A stretch of DNA of 64,000 nt from Acutalibacter muris (GCF_002201475.1 NZ_CP021422.1:62001-126000), one strand, 5' to 3'. Numbered from the stretch's first letter, positions 17,113-24,917 are shown. Notes: generated from the letters alone by a model not told the origin. Numbers and translations: made by a program.

Positions 17113-17640
17113 TCATATCCACTTTGAGATATCCGTCACAAAGGCGTATGGGTTTATGCGCATCTCCATGAGCCCCACGGCCAGCAGGGCACGTGCGTCT
17201 ATTATGTCTCCGATAAACAGCAGCTTCCCCCCTACTACAGCCAGCTGCATAAAGGGCGAGTGGGGGCCTACGGCGGTGTCGTCCATCTGGTGGCCCACGG
17301 TTAGCCGGTGAGCTAAAGCGCCCCTGGCGCATACCGAATGGGTGGGGTGCAGGCTGCGCTCAACTCCAGGCTGTTTCCAGAACACTGTGGGCAAAAGTCC
17401 TATGCAGGGCGGGGTGGAGCCGCTGTCGAACACCCTGTGTTCCCCGCTTACGTTCTCATAGGTCAGGGCGGGCATGAGCAGCGTGCCCTTTTCCCCCACG
17501 GATTCCTGCAACGCGTCTATGACCTCCTCCGGGGTGAGCTTTGTCCCGAGAGCTTTCATGGACGAGTGCACCAGCACAGCGTCGCCCTCTTTTACTCCCA
17601 GGGCCTTCAGGTCATGGAGAAGCTGATCCTTTTCTGTCAT
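17113..17640 (-). CDS. AAC(3)-family N-acetyltransferase, C-terminally truncated
   Basis: The 175-residue product matches the N-terminal two thirds of aminoglycoside 3-N-acetyltransferases (YokD/AAC(3) family): LGVKEGDAVLVHSSMKALG, the GTLLMPALTY segment, and SLHPTHSVCARG, which carries the usual His-Pro-Thr-His. Family members, from memory, run to about 260-280 residues. Here the frame stops after FVTDISKWI and the terminator begins 3 bases later, so the C-terminal acceptor-binding part is absent. It may be a degraded or catalytically altered enzyme. The start has AAAGGAG upstream. Resistance activity should not be assumed. Confidence 0.7.
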   Translation of the reverse strand: MTEKDQLLHDLKALGVKEGDAVLVHSSMKALGTKLTPEEVIDALQESVGEKGTLLMPALTYENVSGEHRVFDSGSTPPCIGLLPTVFWKQPGVERSLHPTHSVCARGALAHRLTVGHQMDDTAVGPHSPFMQLAVVGGKLLFIGDIIDARALLAVGLMEMRINPYAFVTDISKWI

Positions 17641-17768
17641 GGGTAAACTCCTTTCCCACCGCCGGCGGCAGATATGTTATATAGTGTTGTGATCACGAAA
17701 AAATGCTAACATTTTGCTAAAACCAAAGTCAATAGCAATTTGAATTTTTTTAAAATTTTTTGGGGCTG

Positions 17769-17796
17769 TTCAAATCCATGGTATCCATGCTATAAT
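17769..17796 (+). promoter_or_regulatory. Promoter for the MBL-methyltransferase-pyrE run
   Basis: TTCAAA (17769-17774) and TATAAT (17791-17796) are 16 bp apart, 35 bp before the MBL-fold gene. Confidence 0.55.
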
Positions 17797-17830
17797 ATTC
17801 CAAGCGGAAATACAGATAGGAGGACACCCA

Positions 17831-18787
17831 ATGAACAGAAAAAAGGCAAAGTACACCTTGGGCCCCGTGGGCGGGCTTGTGCTGCTGATAGTCCTGTTCC
17901 TGCTCTCCAGCCGGATAAACCTGGGCGGCGCGCCGGAGGGAGTAGACTCAGTTCCCCTGCCGGAGGGCGGTACAGCGGAACCGCTGCAGGTCTACTTCCT
18001 GGACGTGGGCCAGGGGGACAGCGAGCTCATACGCCTCCCCGGAGAGACCGGCTACTTCAATATGCTGATAGACACCGGCGAGTACAAGTATGCCGACGGG
18101 CTTACGGATTATTTAAAGGGTCTGGGCATAGAACGCCTGGACGCGCTGGTTTGCACCCACCCACACACGGACCATATGGGCTGCATGGCGCGGATAGTCC
18201 AGCGCTTTGAGATAGGGGCCATATATATGCCCCTGATGCCCGAGGACAAGGCCCCCACCACCGCCGCCTATGAGAAGCTTCTGGACGCGGTCCTGGACAA
18301 GGGGCTGACCATAAACCAGCTGCACGAGGACGCCATAATCGAGTCGCCTCCCGGCTCACAGTTCCAGGTCATGTCTCCCAGGGTGGACGCGGACTGGGAG
18401 GGGGCCAACAACTATTCGGCAGTGATACGCTTAGTGTACGGCCAGAGCTCCTTCCTGTTCACCGGCGACGCGGAGGAGGAGAGCGAGGAGATAATCCTGG
18501 AGGACGGATATATGCTGCGCTCGGACGTACTTAAATGCGGGCACCACGGCTCGTCGACCTCCACCTCCGACGAGTTTCTGGAGGCCGTTGACCCTCTTTA
18601 CGCAGTCATAAGCTGTGAGGCCGGCAACCGCTACGGCCACCCACACCGGGAGACCGTAAAGAAGCTGGAGGATAAAAATATAACCACCTACCGCACGGAC
18701 AGGGACGGCACAATACTGGCCGAGAGCACCGGCGGCAGCATAGACTTCACCACGGGCCTTGACTCTGTGAAGGGGAGGGAGGACTGA
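17831..18787 (+). CDS. ComEC/Rec2-like metallo-beta-lactamase-fold hydrolase, membrane anchored
   Basis: A 318-residue protein with one N-terminal membrane anchor (VGGLVLLIVLFLLSS, residues 13-27) and an extracytoplasmic MBL domain. The domain opens with VYFLDVGQGDSELI and carries the metal motif HPHTDHMG with H110, H112, D114 and H115, followed by LFTGDAEEE and KCGHHGSSTS. This is the stand-alone version of the ComEC C-terminal nuclease-like domain, common in Firmicutes. Its substrate is unknown; a DNA or nucleotide phosphodiester is possible. The start follows AGGAGG. The methyltransferase begins 3 bp after its stop. Confidence 0.85.
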   Translation: MNRKKAKYTLGPVGGLVLLIVLFLLSSRINLGGAPEGVDSVPLPEGGTAEPLQVYFLDVGQGDSELIRLPGETGYFNMLIDTGEYKYADGLTDYLKGLGIERLDALVCTHPHTDHMGCMARIVQRFEIGAIYMPLMPEDKAPTTAAYEKLLDAVLDKGLTINQLHEDAIIESPPGSQFQVMSPRVDADWEGANNYSAVIRLVYGQSSFLFTGDAEEESEEIILEDGYMLRSDVLKCGHHGSSTSTSDEFLEAVDPLYAVISCEAGNRYGHPHRETVKKLEDKNITTYRTDRDGTILAESTGGSIDFTTGLDSVKGRED

Positions 18788-18790
18788 ACT

Positions 18791-19579
18791 ATGCCCACTG
18801 AATTTCAGCGAAACTTCGACAGGCAGGCAGAGGGCTATGACCTGGCCCGCCCGGAGTACCCGCCGGAGCTCTACAGTGATATTTTCGCCTACTGTCCTAT
18901 AGACGAGAGCAGCCGGGTACTGGAGATAGGCCTTGGTACAGGGAAGGCTTCGGGGCCGGTGCTGGAGACGGGGTGCAGCCTTACGGGCCTTGAGCCGGGC
19001 GGGAACCTCGGGGACCTTGCCAAAAAGCGGCTGGGGGGATATGAGAACCTGGACCTGCGGGGGCTGACCCTTCAGGACTATGACTGCCCGGATAATGCCT
19101 TTGATCTAGTGTACGCCGCCACGGCTTTCCACTGGATACCAGAGGAGTATGGCTATAGGCGGGTATATGACCTGCTGCGCCCGGGCGGCACCTTTGCCCG
19201 CTTCGCCTATCATGCCGGGCCCGACAGGGGGCGGCGGGAGCTTACCGGGGAGGTATACGAGCTCTACCGGCGGCACATGAACGGCGGCAAGGGGGAGTAC
19301 AGGCCGCTGACGCGTTCCGACAGCGGCAGGCTTCTGGCTGTCCCCCAAAAGTACGGATTTACCGATGCAAGGTTTCATCTGTACGAATTCACAAAGGACT
19401 TTACCGCCGGAGAGTATATGGGCCTTCTGCGCACCTATCCTGACCATATGTCCCTTGAGCCCCAGAGCCGCGAGGGTCTGTTTCATGGGATATACGACGC
19501 TATAGAGCGCCACGGCGGCGTGATGACCGTGTACTATACAGTGGACCTGGAGTTGGCGAGGAAGCCCGCAGGCCAATAA
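18791..19579 (+). CDS. Class I SAM-dependent methyltransferase
   Basis: A 262-residue soluble methyltransferase. The start FQRNFDRQAEGYDLARPEYPPEL is typical of a UbiE/Tam-like branch, motif I is VLEIGLGTGKAS (the usual GxGxG is GLGTG), and FDLVYAATAFHWI is the post-motif segment characteristic of this family. The substrate cannot be inferred. It follows the MBL gene by 3 bp and precedes pyrE by 30 bp, with no terminator between. Confidence 0.85.
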   Translation: MPTEFQRNFDRQAEGYDLARPEYPPELYSDIFAYCPIDESSRVLEIGLGTGKASGPVLETGCSLTGLEPGGNLGDLAKKRLGGYENLDLRGLTLQDYDCPDNAFDLVYAATAFHWIPEEYGYRRVYDLLRPGGTFARFAYHAGPDRGRRELTGEVYELYRRHMNGGKGEYRPLTRSDSGRLLAVPQKYGFTDARFHLYEFTKDFTAGEYMGLLRTYPDHMSLEPQSREGLFHGIYDAIERHGGVMTVYYTVDLELARKPAGQ

Positions 19580-19609
19580 TTTAAATCAATAAGTAAAGGA
19601 GCCAAAACC

Positions 19610-20272
19610 ATGCTGACCGAAAAGAAAAAGGAATTTCTCCAGTTCATGCTCTCCGCGCAGGTGCTGCGCTTCGGGGAGTTTGTCACCAAGTCCGGGCGGA
19701 ACACACAGTATTTTGTCAATACCGGTATGTACCGTACCGGAGCCCAGCTCTCAAGGCTTGGGGAGTATTACGCCGGAATGGTGGCTGATACCGTTGGCGG
19801 GGAGTTTGACGCAATGTTCGGGCCCGCCTATAAGGGCATACCCCTGGCGGCGGCCTGTGCCTGTGCCCTTTGGACTGGGCACCATATAGACAAGCCCTAC
19901 TTTTATAACCGCAAGGAGGTAAAGGACCACGGCGAGGGCGGCAGCACCGTTGGATATAAGCCAAAGGACGGCGACCGTGTGATAATCATCGAGGACGTTA
20001 TAACTGCCGGGACCGCCGTGCGGGAGAGTATGTCCCTCCTCAGGGCCTGCGGGGAGATAAGCGTACCCCATATATTCATAAGCGTGGACCGCTGCGAGGT
20101 GGGCCAGACTCCGGGCAGGACCGCCATTATGGAGGTGGAGGAGGAGTTCGGCGCAAAGGTCCACCCCATCGTCAACGTTGTGGACGTGTACGACTACCTG
20201 AGGGAAAACGGCGACCCGGCCCTCTGCAAGGCCATGGAGGGCTATATGGACCGCTACTGCATACTGCCGTAA
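19610..20272 (+). CDS. pyrE: Orotate phosphoribosyltransferase
   Basis: A 220-residue enzyme that joins orotate to PRPP in de novo UMP synthesis. The PRPP-binding loop is GDRVIIIEDVITAGTAVRES, with the catalytic-loop lysines nearby (NRKEVKDHGEGG). The N-terminal FGEFVTKSGRNTQYFVNTG is characteristic of PyrE. It is not in a pyr operon here; neighbours are a methyltransferase and rsmE. The RBS is AAAGGAG. No PyrR-type attenuator is evident in the 30-bp gap. Confidence 0.93.
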   Translation: MLTEKKKEFLQFMLSAQVLRFGEFVTKSGRNTQYFVNTGMYRTGAQLSRLGEYYAGMVADTVGGEFDAMFGPAYKGIPLAAACACALWTGHHIDKPYFYNRKEVKDHGEGGSTVGYKPKDGDRVIIIEDVITAGTAVRESMSLLRACGEISVPHIFISVDRCEVGQTPGRTAIMEVEEEFGAKVHPIVNVVDVYDYLRENGDPALCKAMEGYMDRYCILP

Positions 20273-20276
20273 GAAT

Positions 20277-21005
20277 ATGCCAAGATTCTTTGTTGACGAC
20301 ATACCCGCAGGCCGGTACATACTCTCCGGCGAAGCCGGGCGGCACGGGGCGAAGGTCCTGCGGCTGAGGCCCGGCGAAGCCGTCACCCTCTGCGACGGCA
20401 GGGGGACGGACTTCCCCTGCACCGTTCGGGAGAATATGGGGGACAGCCTCCTGCTGGACGTAGGGGCGGGGACTCCCAGCCGGGGCGAGCCCAGGACAAA
20501 AGTGACCGTCTGCCAGTGCCTGCCAAAGGGGGACAAGCTGGAGACGGTGGCGCAGAAGGCCGTGGAGCTGGGGGCGTATGAGATATGGCCCGTAGAGAGC
20601 CGGTACTGCGTCGCAAAATGGGACCAAAAGTCCCGGGAGAAGAAGCTTTCGCGCCTGCAAAGGATAGCCCTTGAGGCCGCCATGCAGAGCGGCAGGGGCG
20701 TTGTCCCGAAGGTCCTGGAGCCGGCCGGCCTGAGAAGGGCCCTTGAGACGGCCCAGAGCGCCGGAGATATACTTTTCTTTTATGAGAGGGCTGCGAGGGG
20801 ACTTCGCTCCTGCCTGAGAGGCATAGGGGACAGACTGTTCCTGTTCGTCGGCCCGGAGGGAGGCTTCTCAGAGGAGGAGGCGGCCCTGGCCGGGGAACTG
20901 GGGGCAAGGATAGCGAGCCTTGGACCCAGGATACTGAGAACGGAGACCGCGCCCATAACGGCGCTTTCCGCCGTATTCTATGAGAAGGGGGACATGGAGC
21001 CGTGA
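20277..21005 (+). CDS. rsmE: 16S rRNA (uracil1498-N3)-methyltransferase
   Basis: A 242-residue SPOUT-class methyltransferase. The N-terminal PUA-like part (MPRFFVDD, then GRHGAKVLRLRPGEAVTLCDG) and the C-terminal knot segment LFLFVGPEGGFSEEEAALA, followed by LGPRILRTETAPITAL, are diagnostic of RsmE. It methylates U1498 in the decoding region of 16S rRNA. It starts 4 bp after pyrE and its stop overlaps the SDR start, so the genes are coupled. Confidence 0.94.
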   Translation: MPRFFVDDIPAGRYILSGEAGRHGAKVLRLRPGEAVTLCDGRGTDFPCTVRENMGDSLLLDVGAGTPSRGEPRTKVTVCQCLPKGDKLETVAQKAVELGAYEIWPVESRYCVAKWDQKSREKKLSRLQRIALEAAMQSGRGVVPKVLEPAGLRRALETAQSAGDILFFYERAARGLRSCLRGIGDRLFLFVGPEGGFSEEEAALAGELGARIASLGPRILRTETAPITALSAVFYEKGDMEP

Positions 21006-21730
21006 GGGAGAACGTGCTCGTCACCGGGGCCTCCGGCGGCATAGGGCGGGCCATAGCCCTGGCCTTTGGGGCGAGGGACTGCAAGGTGGTCCTGCACTAT
21101 AATTCTAACCGGGAGTCCGTCATTGGGACGGCAGGACTTATTGCGGACAGGGGAGGGAGCGCCGAAGTGTTCCAGGCGGATCTGACAGTAGAATCCCAGG
21201 TCGAGCAGATCTTTACCGAAGGTGAAAAGGCTTTCGGGCCGGTGACGGTGCTGGTGAATAACGCCGGTATCTCCTGGCAGGGCTTGTTTACCGACATGAC
21301 CCTTTCGGACTGGCAGAGGGTGATGGACGTGAACCTTACCTCCATGTTCCTCTGCTGCCGCCGGGCCCTGGGGCCCATGATACGCAGGAAGGCCGGGTGC
21401 ATAATAAATATCAGCTCCATGTGGGGCCAGCAGGGCGCGGCCTGCGAGGCGGCCTACTCAGCCTCGAAAGCCGCCGTCATCGGGCTGACCCAGGCGCTGG
21501 CCCGGGAGGAGGGGCCCTCGGGCATAAGGGTAAACTGTATCGCCCCGGGGGTGATAGACACGCCCATGAACGGACGTCTCTCCCCGGAGGATATGGAGGC
21601 GTTGAGGGACGACACTCCCCTTATGCGCATAGGCTCCCCGGAGGAGGTGGCAAAGGCGGCGGTGTTCCTCTGGGAAAACAGCTTTATCACCGGGCAGACC
21701 CTGGGGGTGAACGGTGGGTTTGTGATGTGA
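21002..21730 (+). CDS. Short-chain dehydrogenase/reductase (FabG-like)
   Basis: A 242-residue NAD(P)-dependent SDR starting at GTG overlapping the rsmE stop. It carries the classical TGASGGIG cofactor motif (residues 8-15), NNAG, the catalytic Ser in NISSMWG, and Tyr-x3-Lys in AYSASK. Overall it resembles 3-oxoacyl-ACP reductases (FabG/YmfI type), but outside a fab cluster the substrate is uncertain. Position next to rsmE suggests simple cotranscription, not shared function. Confidence 0.88.
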   Translation: MRENVLVTGASGGIGRAIALAFGARDCKVVLHYNSNRESVIGTAGLIADRGGSAEVFQADLTVESQVEQIFTEGEKAFGPVTVLVNNAGISWQGLFTDMTLSDWQRVMDVNLTSMFLCCRRALGPMIRRKAGCIINISSMWGQQGAACEAAYSASKAAVIGLTQALAREEGPSGIRVNCIAPGVIDTPMNGRLSPEDMEALRDDTPLMRIGSPEEVAKAAVFLWENSFITGQTLGVNGGFVM

Positions 21731-21770
21731 GCGGCCCCGGCCATAGGCCCTGCCGTCCCGCAGAAATGTC

Positions 21771-21799
21771 TTGACTATGGAGAGCTTTTGAGGTAAAAT
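21771..21799 (+). promoter_or_regulatory. Promoter for the phosphohexomutase gene
   Basis: TTGACT (21771-21776) and TAAAAT (21794-21799) are 17 bp apart, 52 bp before the ATG. Confidence 0.65.
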
Positions 21800-21851
21800 A
21801 TAGGTAAATTCCCGAAATCGAACAGAAACAAACGGAAAGGGACGATACAGC

Positions 21852-23549
21852 ATGACAGAGTTTGAGAGATGGCTCGCCCAGGACCTGGACGACAGGGACC
21901 TTACCGCCGAGCTGGAGTCCGTCAAGGATAAGCCCGAGGAGATAAACGACCGCTTTTACCGGGACCTGGAATTCGGCACCGGGGGTCTAAGGGGCGTTAT
22001 CGGCGCGGGCACCAATCGCATGAACGTCTACACCGTGCGCAAGGCCACCCAGGGCATGGCAAACTACCTTTTAAAACACGCAGACGGCAAACCCCAGTCC
22101 GTAGCCATTGCCCACGACAGCCGGATTAAGGGCGTGGCCTTCGCACAGCAGTCCGCGGCGGTGCTGGCTGCCAACGGCATAAAGGCGTACCTCTATCCCC
22201 AGCTGATGCCCACACCGGCCCTGAGCTTCGCCGTGCGGCACCTGAAGTGCGACGCTGGCATCTGTGTCACCGCCAGCCATAACCCCGCCAAGTACAACGG
22301 CTATAAGGCCTATGGCTCCGACGGCTGCCAGGTGACGGCGGACATGGCAGACGGCATTATGAACGAGATAAACTCCCTGGACATCTTCGCGGACGTGAAG
22401 AAGCTGGATTTCCAGGAGGGCATAGACAAGGGACTTATAGAGTATATCGGCGAGGAGACCGTGGACGCGTTTATCGACAGCGTCTATGCTGAGAATCTGA
22501 AGGTGGACGCGTCAAATCTGGAGCTGGTCTATACTCCCCTCAACGGCAGCGGATTGATGTGCGTTAAGCGCATACTTGACAGGATAGGCGTGAAGGACGT
22601 GACGGTGGTTCCCGAGCAGGAGAACCCGGACGGAAACTTCCCCACCTGCCCTTACCCGAACCCGGAAATCCGGGAAGCGCTGCAGAAGGGCCTTGAACTC
22701 TGCGAAAAGGTACAGCCGGACCTGCTCCTGGCCACAGACCCCGACTGCGACCGGGTGGGCATAGCCGTGAACCAGAAGGGCGAGTATGTGCTCATGACCG
22801 GCAACGAGGTGGGCATAATGCTCCTGGACTTTATTGCCCGAGTGAAGAAGGAGCAGGGAAAGCTGCCCGCCCATCCCGTGGCCGTGACCACCATCGTCAG
22901 CACCGACATGGTGGACCCCATTGCCAAGGAGTACGGCGTGGAGCTTAGAAGGTGCCTTACCGGCTTCAAGTATATCGGCGACATTATAGCTGAGCTTGAG
23001 GAGAAGGAGGGCAGCGCCGACAGCTATCTCCTGGGCTTTGAGGAGAGCTATGGATACCTCTCCGGCGGCTATGTGCGCGATAAAGACGCTGTGGACGGCA
23101 GTATGCTCATCTGCCAGATGGCGGCCTACTATAAGGGCAAAGGTATGACACTGGTGGAGGCCATGAACGCCCTTTACGAGAAGTACGGCTACTATAAGAA
23201 CGACCTGATGAACTTCGGTTTCGAGGGCGAGGACGGCATGAAAACCATGAACGGCATCATGGATAAGCTTCGCAACGACCCGCCCGCTGAGATTGCCGGT
23301 ACGAAGGTAACGGGCCGCAGCGACTATAAGACCTCCCAGTCCTATGGGGACAAGGAGGGTGTGATAGACCTGCCAAAGTCCAACGTGCTGGAGTACCGCC
23401 TGGAGGACGGCTGCAAGCTTATCGTGCGCCCCTCGGGCACCGAGCCGAAGATAAAGATATACCTCTCCGGCAAGGGCGCCACCCGCGCGGACAGTGAAGC
23501 TGTCATACAGAAGATGAAGGACGCCGTGCCGGCTCTGCTGGGCATCTGA
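21852..23549 (+). CDS. pgcA: Alpha-phosphoglucomutase/phosphomannomutase
   Basis: A 565-residue phosphohexose mutase interconverting hexose 1- and 6-phosphates. The phosphoserine loop TASHNP has S142, the metal loop is TDPDCDRVG, the sugar-specificity loop is GFEESYGYL, and the phosphate-binding C-terminal loop is RPSGTEPKIKIY. Size and layout match the Firmicute PgcA-type two-specificity enzyme, not GlmM (~450 residues). It has its own promoter and a terminator, so it is a single-gene unit feeding UDP-glucose and glycan precursors. Confidence 0.93.
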   Translation: MTEFERWLAQDLDDRDLTAELESVKDKPEEINDRFYRDLEFGTGGLRGVIGAGTNRMNVYTVRKATQGMANYLLKHADGKPQSVAIAHDSRIKGVAFAQQSAAVLAANGIKAYLYPQLMPTPALSFAVRHLKCDAGICVTASHNPAKYNGYKAYGSDGCQVTADMADGIMNEINSLDIFADVKKLDFQEGIDKGLIEYIGEETVDAFIDSVYAENLKVDASNLELVYTPLNGSGLMCVKRILDRIGVKDVTVVPEQENPDGNFPTCPYPNPEIREALQKGLELCEKVQPDLLLATDPDCDRVGIAVNQKGEYVLMTGNEVGIMLLDFIARVKKEQGKLPAHPVAVTTIVSTDMVDPIAKEYGVELRRCLTGFKYIGDIIAELEEKEGSADSYLLGFEESYGYLSGGYVRDKDAVDGSMLICQMAAYYKGKGMTLVEAMNALYEKYGYYKNDLMNFGFEGEDGMKTMNGIMDKLRNDPPAEIAGTKVTGRSDYKTSQSYGDKEGVIDLPKSNVLEYRLEDGCKLIVRPSGTEPKIKIYLSGKGATRADSEAVIQKMKDAVPALLGI

Positions 23550-23560
23550 GAACGGCATAT

Positions 23561-23592
23561 AAAAAGGGCTCTCCCGCCTGGGAGGGCTCTTT
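23561..23592. terminator. Bidirectional terminator between pgcA and the RHH gene
   Basis: CTCCC-GCCT-GGGAG extends outward with G-U pairs to an ~11-bp stem with flanking AAAA and TTTT, serving both converging genes. Confidence 0.75.
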
Positions 23593-23594
23593 TC

Positions 23595-23789
23595 TTATTC
23601 CTCAACCTTTACGATATCCAGCGCAGAGTCCAGCAGCATATTGATAAGCTCGTTGCGGGAACGGTTAGTCTTTTCGGCCAGAGCGTCCAGGCGCTCGATG
23701 GTCTCGTCCTTCATGCGCACCGACACTATTTTATGCCCGTCGTCGCCCCGGCGCGGCCGCTTTTTTGTTATCTTTATCTCCTCCGGCAT
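23595..23789 (-). CDS. Ribbon-helix-helix (CopG-like) DNA-binding protein
   Basis: A 64-residue protein with a basic N-terminal arm (KITKKRPRRGDDG) and a ribbon-helix-helix core: the strand HKIVSVRMKDETIERLDALA, then the helix SRNELINMLLDSALDIV. RHH proteins dimerise and insert the paired strand into the DNA major groove. The ATG at 23789 is preferred over a GTG three codons upstream because AGAGGTGAT is well placed for it. It is divergent from a tiny membrane-peptide gene, and an 8-bp-arm palindrome lies between them, a candidate binding site. Confidence 0.8.
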   Translation of the reverse strand: MPEEIKITKKRPRRGDDGHKIVSVRMKDETIERLDALAEKTNRSRNELINMLLDSALDIVKVEE

Positions 23790-23817
23790 AGAAATCACCT
23801 CTAAGGGTTATTGTACC

Positions 23818-23847
23818 TTGACAGGGAGGTTTTATCTATGGTATACT
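23818..23847 (+). promoter_or_regulatory. Strong promoter for the small membrane-peptide gene
   Basis: TTGACA (23818-23823) and TATACT (23842-23847) are 18 bp apart. Transcription would begin near 23854 inside the palindrome. Confidence 0.65.
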
Positions 23848-23871
23848 TATATAGTCTTAATACACTATATA
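23848..23871. promoter_or_regulatory. Candidate operator palindrome (RHH regulator)
   Basis: TATATAGT (23848-23855) and ACTATATA (23864-23871) are perfect 8-bp arms around 8 bases, overlapping the expected transcription start of the peptide gene and lying upstream of the divergent RHH gene. Confidence 0.45.
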
Positions 23872-23895
23872 TTTATAGTTAAACTTAAAGCGGAG

Positions 23896-24024
23896 ATGAA
23901 CGCGCGCATGGAAACCCTAAAAAAGCTGCTGCCTATCCTATTCATGATACTGGTCCTGCTGGCCATGGTCCTGTACGGCGGCGACGGAGGCCCAGCCTGC
24001 ATTTCTTTCGGGACCTATACATAA
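23896..24024 (+). CDS. Small single-span membrane peptide
   Basis: A 42-codon frame encodes a short basic N-terminus (MNARMETLKK), a hydrophobic span of about 17 residues (LLPILFMILVLLAMVLY) and a short Gly/Cys tail. The gene is bracketed by a consensus-like promoter 50 bp upstream and a terminator 8 bp after its stop, so the interval is clearly a transcription unit. The start is uncertain: CGGAG abuts the ATG at 23896, and an in-frame ATG at 23908 has better spacing. I know no family for it. A non-coding RNA is the alternative. Confidence 0.5.
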   Translation: MNARMETLKKLLPILFMILVLLAMVLYGGDGGPACISFGTYT

Positions 24025-24027
24025 AAA

Positions 24028-24060
24028 GAAACCCGCCGGGAAGCCCCGGCGGGCGTTTTC
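24028..24060. terminator. Bidirectional terminator
   Basis: CCCGCCGGG (24032-24040) pairs with CCCGGCGGG (24045-24053) around AAGC, with T-rich sequence on the plus side and AAAAAGAAA on the other. It closes the peptide gene (+) and the small membrane-protein operon (-). Confidence 0.8.
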
Positions 24061-24092
24061 TCAATTTTCTGCGGTCAATAGCCGCTGGTCTG

Positions 24093-24284
24093 CTATCTGT
24101 GCCGGGGCACGTTGAAAAGGTTGGACGAGGATGCCTTATATATGGCCATCGGCCTAAAGAGGCCGATGGCTTCGTCCTCCGTCTTTTTCTTGTGGCCATA
24201 GGCCAGCCAAAACCCCAGCGCGGCAATGCCCACGATCCCCAGGAAAACTCCCAGGCAGCCGAGAAGGGTCAAAAGCATATTCAT
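24093..24284 (-). CDS. Small single-span membrane protein, third of a tandem set
   Basis: A 63-residue protein: a hydrophobic N-terminal span (LLTLLGCLGVFLGIVGIAAL), the basic stop-transfer GHKKK, then the cytoplasmic segment EDEAIGLFRPMAIYKASSS ending in PRHR. The tail is clearly related to that of the neighbouring upstream protein (EDKAIGVMEQMAHYKATSS, ending RRIR), so they are paralogues. AAGGAGG lies 11 bases upstream of the ATG. I do not recognise the family. It is the last gene of the set before the terminator. Confidence 0.65.
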   Translation of the reverse strand: MNMLLTLLGCLGVFLGIVGIAALGFWLAYGHKKKTEDEAIGLFRPMAIYKASSSNLFNVPRHR

Positions 24285-24317
24285 ATTCGCCCAAACCTCC
24301 TTAAGGGCCAGTTTTTC

Positions 24318-24509
24318 TTACCGTATCCTCCTCTGCATAGCGTCCACAGAGCTGGTGGCCTTGTAATGAGCCATCTGCTCCATCACACCTATGGCCTTGT
24401 CCTCGCCCTTCCTCCTCCGGCCAAACACGAGCCAGAGTACCGCCGCGCCCGCGCCTATTACGGCGAGCACGATCAGGACGCCTAAAATAAACGAACCGAT
24501 GCTAAACAT
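24318..24509 (-). CDS. Small single-span membrane protein, second of a tandem set
   Basis: A 63-residue protein with one N-terminal transmembrane segment (SFILGVLIVLAVIGAGAAVLW), the basic GRRRKG boundary and the tail EDKAIGVMEQMAHYKATSS ending in QRRIR. It shares topology and the E-D-x-A-I-G-x4-M-A-x-Y-K-A-[ST]-S-S motif with the next gene. A clean AAAGGAGG precedes the start. No known family recognised; the conserved cytoplasmic tail suggests a protein-protein contact. Confidence 0.68.
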   Translation of the reverse strand: MFSIGSFILGVLIVLAVIGAGAAVLWLVFGRRRKGEDKAIGVMEQMAHYKATSSVDAMQRRIR

Positions 24510-24547
24510 ACGTCTGGCCTCCTTTGACTTGTATTTTATTTATATTT

Positions 24548-24778
24548 TCAGCGGAATTTTCTGGGCAGGGTCGGGCGAACGGCGTTTAAAAAGGCCGTTG
24601 TCTCAAAGAGCTTGTCGTTCTTCTTTTGGTCTGCTTTCTTTCCGCCAAATGCCCAGTGCATAAGCAGCCCGCCCACGATGAAAAGAACGACAGTGCCAAG
24701 CGCCATTAAAACGAAGTATACCAAATCAGAATTCCACTCATACAACATATTCCATAGATCACTGAAGATATTCAACAT
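24548..24778 (-). CDS. Small single-span membrane protein, first of a tandem set
   Basis: A 76-residue protein with a longer extracytoplasmic or amphipathic N-terminus (MLNIFSDLWNMLYEWNSDL), a transmembrane span (FVLMALGTVVLFIVGGLL), the basic GGKKADQKKN boundary and the tail DKLFETTAFLNAVRPTLPRKFR. It is more divergent than its two downstream neighbours but keeps the same architecture and basic C-terminus. TTAAGGAGG lies just upstream. A promoter and a short leader ORF precede it. Confidence 0.66.
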   Translation of the reverse strand: MLNIFSDLWNMLYEWNSDLVYFVLMALGTVVLFIVGGLLMHWAFGGKKADQKKNDKLFETTAFLNAVRPTLPRKFR

Positions 24779-24811
24779 ATAACAGACCTCCTTAATTGTA
24801 TGCAGGCGTGT

Positions 24812-24856
24812 TTATTTATCCTCCAACGCTTTCAACTGGCTGTCTGCTCGGCCCAT
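24812..24856 (-). CDS. Possible 14-residue leader peptide (MGRADSQLKALEDK)
   Basis: An ATG preceded by AAAGGGAGG at 8-base spacing opens a 14-codon frame ending in TAA, inside the ~100-nt leader between the promoter and the first small membrane-protein gene. The RBS is as good as those of the real genes. It may be a regulatory uORF or a tiny gene; no composition typical of amino-acid attenuators is seen. Confidence 0.35.
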   Translation of the reverse strand: MGRADSQLKALEDK

Positions 24857-24888
24857 TTTTGAGCCCTCCCTTTCTGTTATCTATGCTA

Positions 24889-24917
24889 ATTATACCCTGG
24901 TTTTCCACAAAATTCAA
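24889..24917 (-). promoter_or_regulatory. Promoter of the small membrane-protein operon
   Basis: On the minus strand TTGAAT (24917-24912) and TATAAT (24894-24889) are 17 bp apart, just beyond the end of the YitT-like gene. Confidence 0.65.

Noticed and set aside
17113..17640. Functional aminoglycoside-resistance gene
   Set aside because: The C-terminal third of the family is absent, so resistance cannot be claimed.
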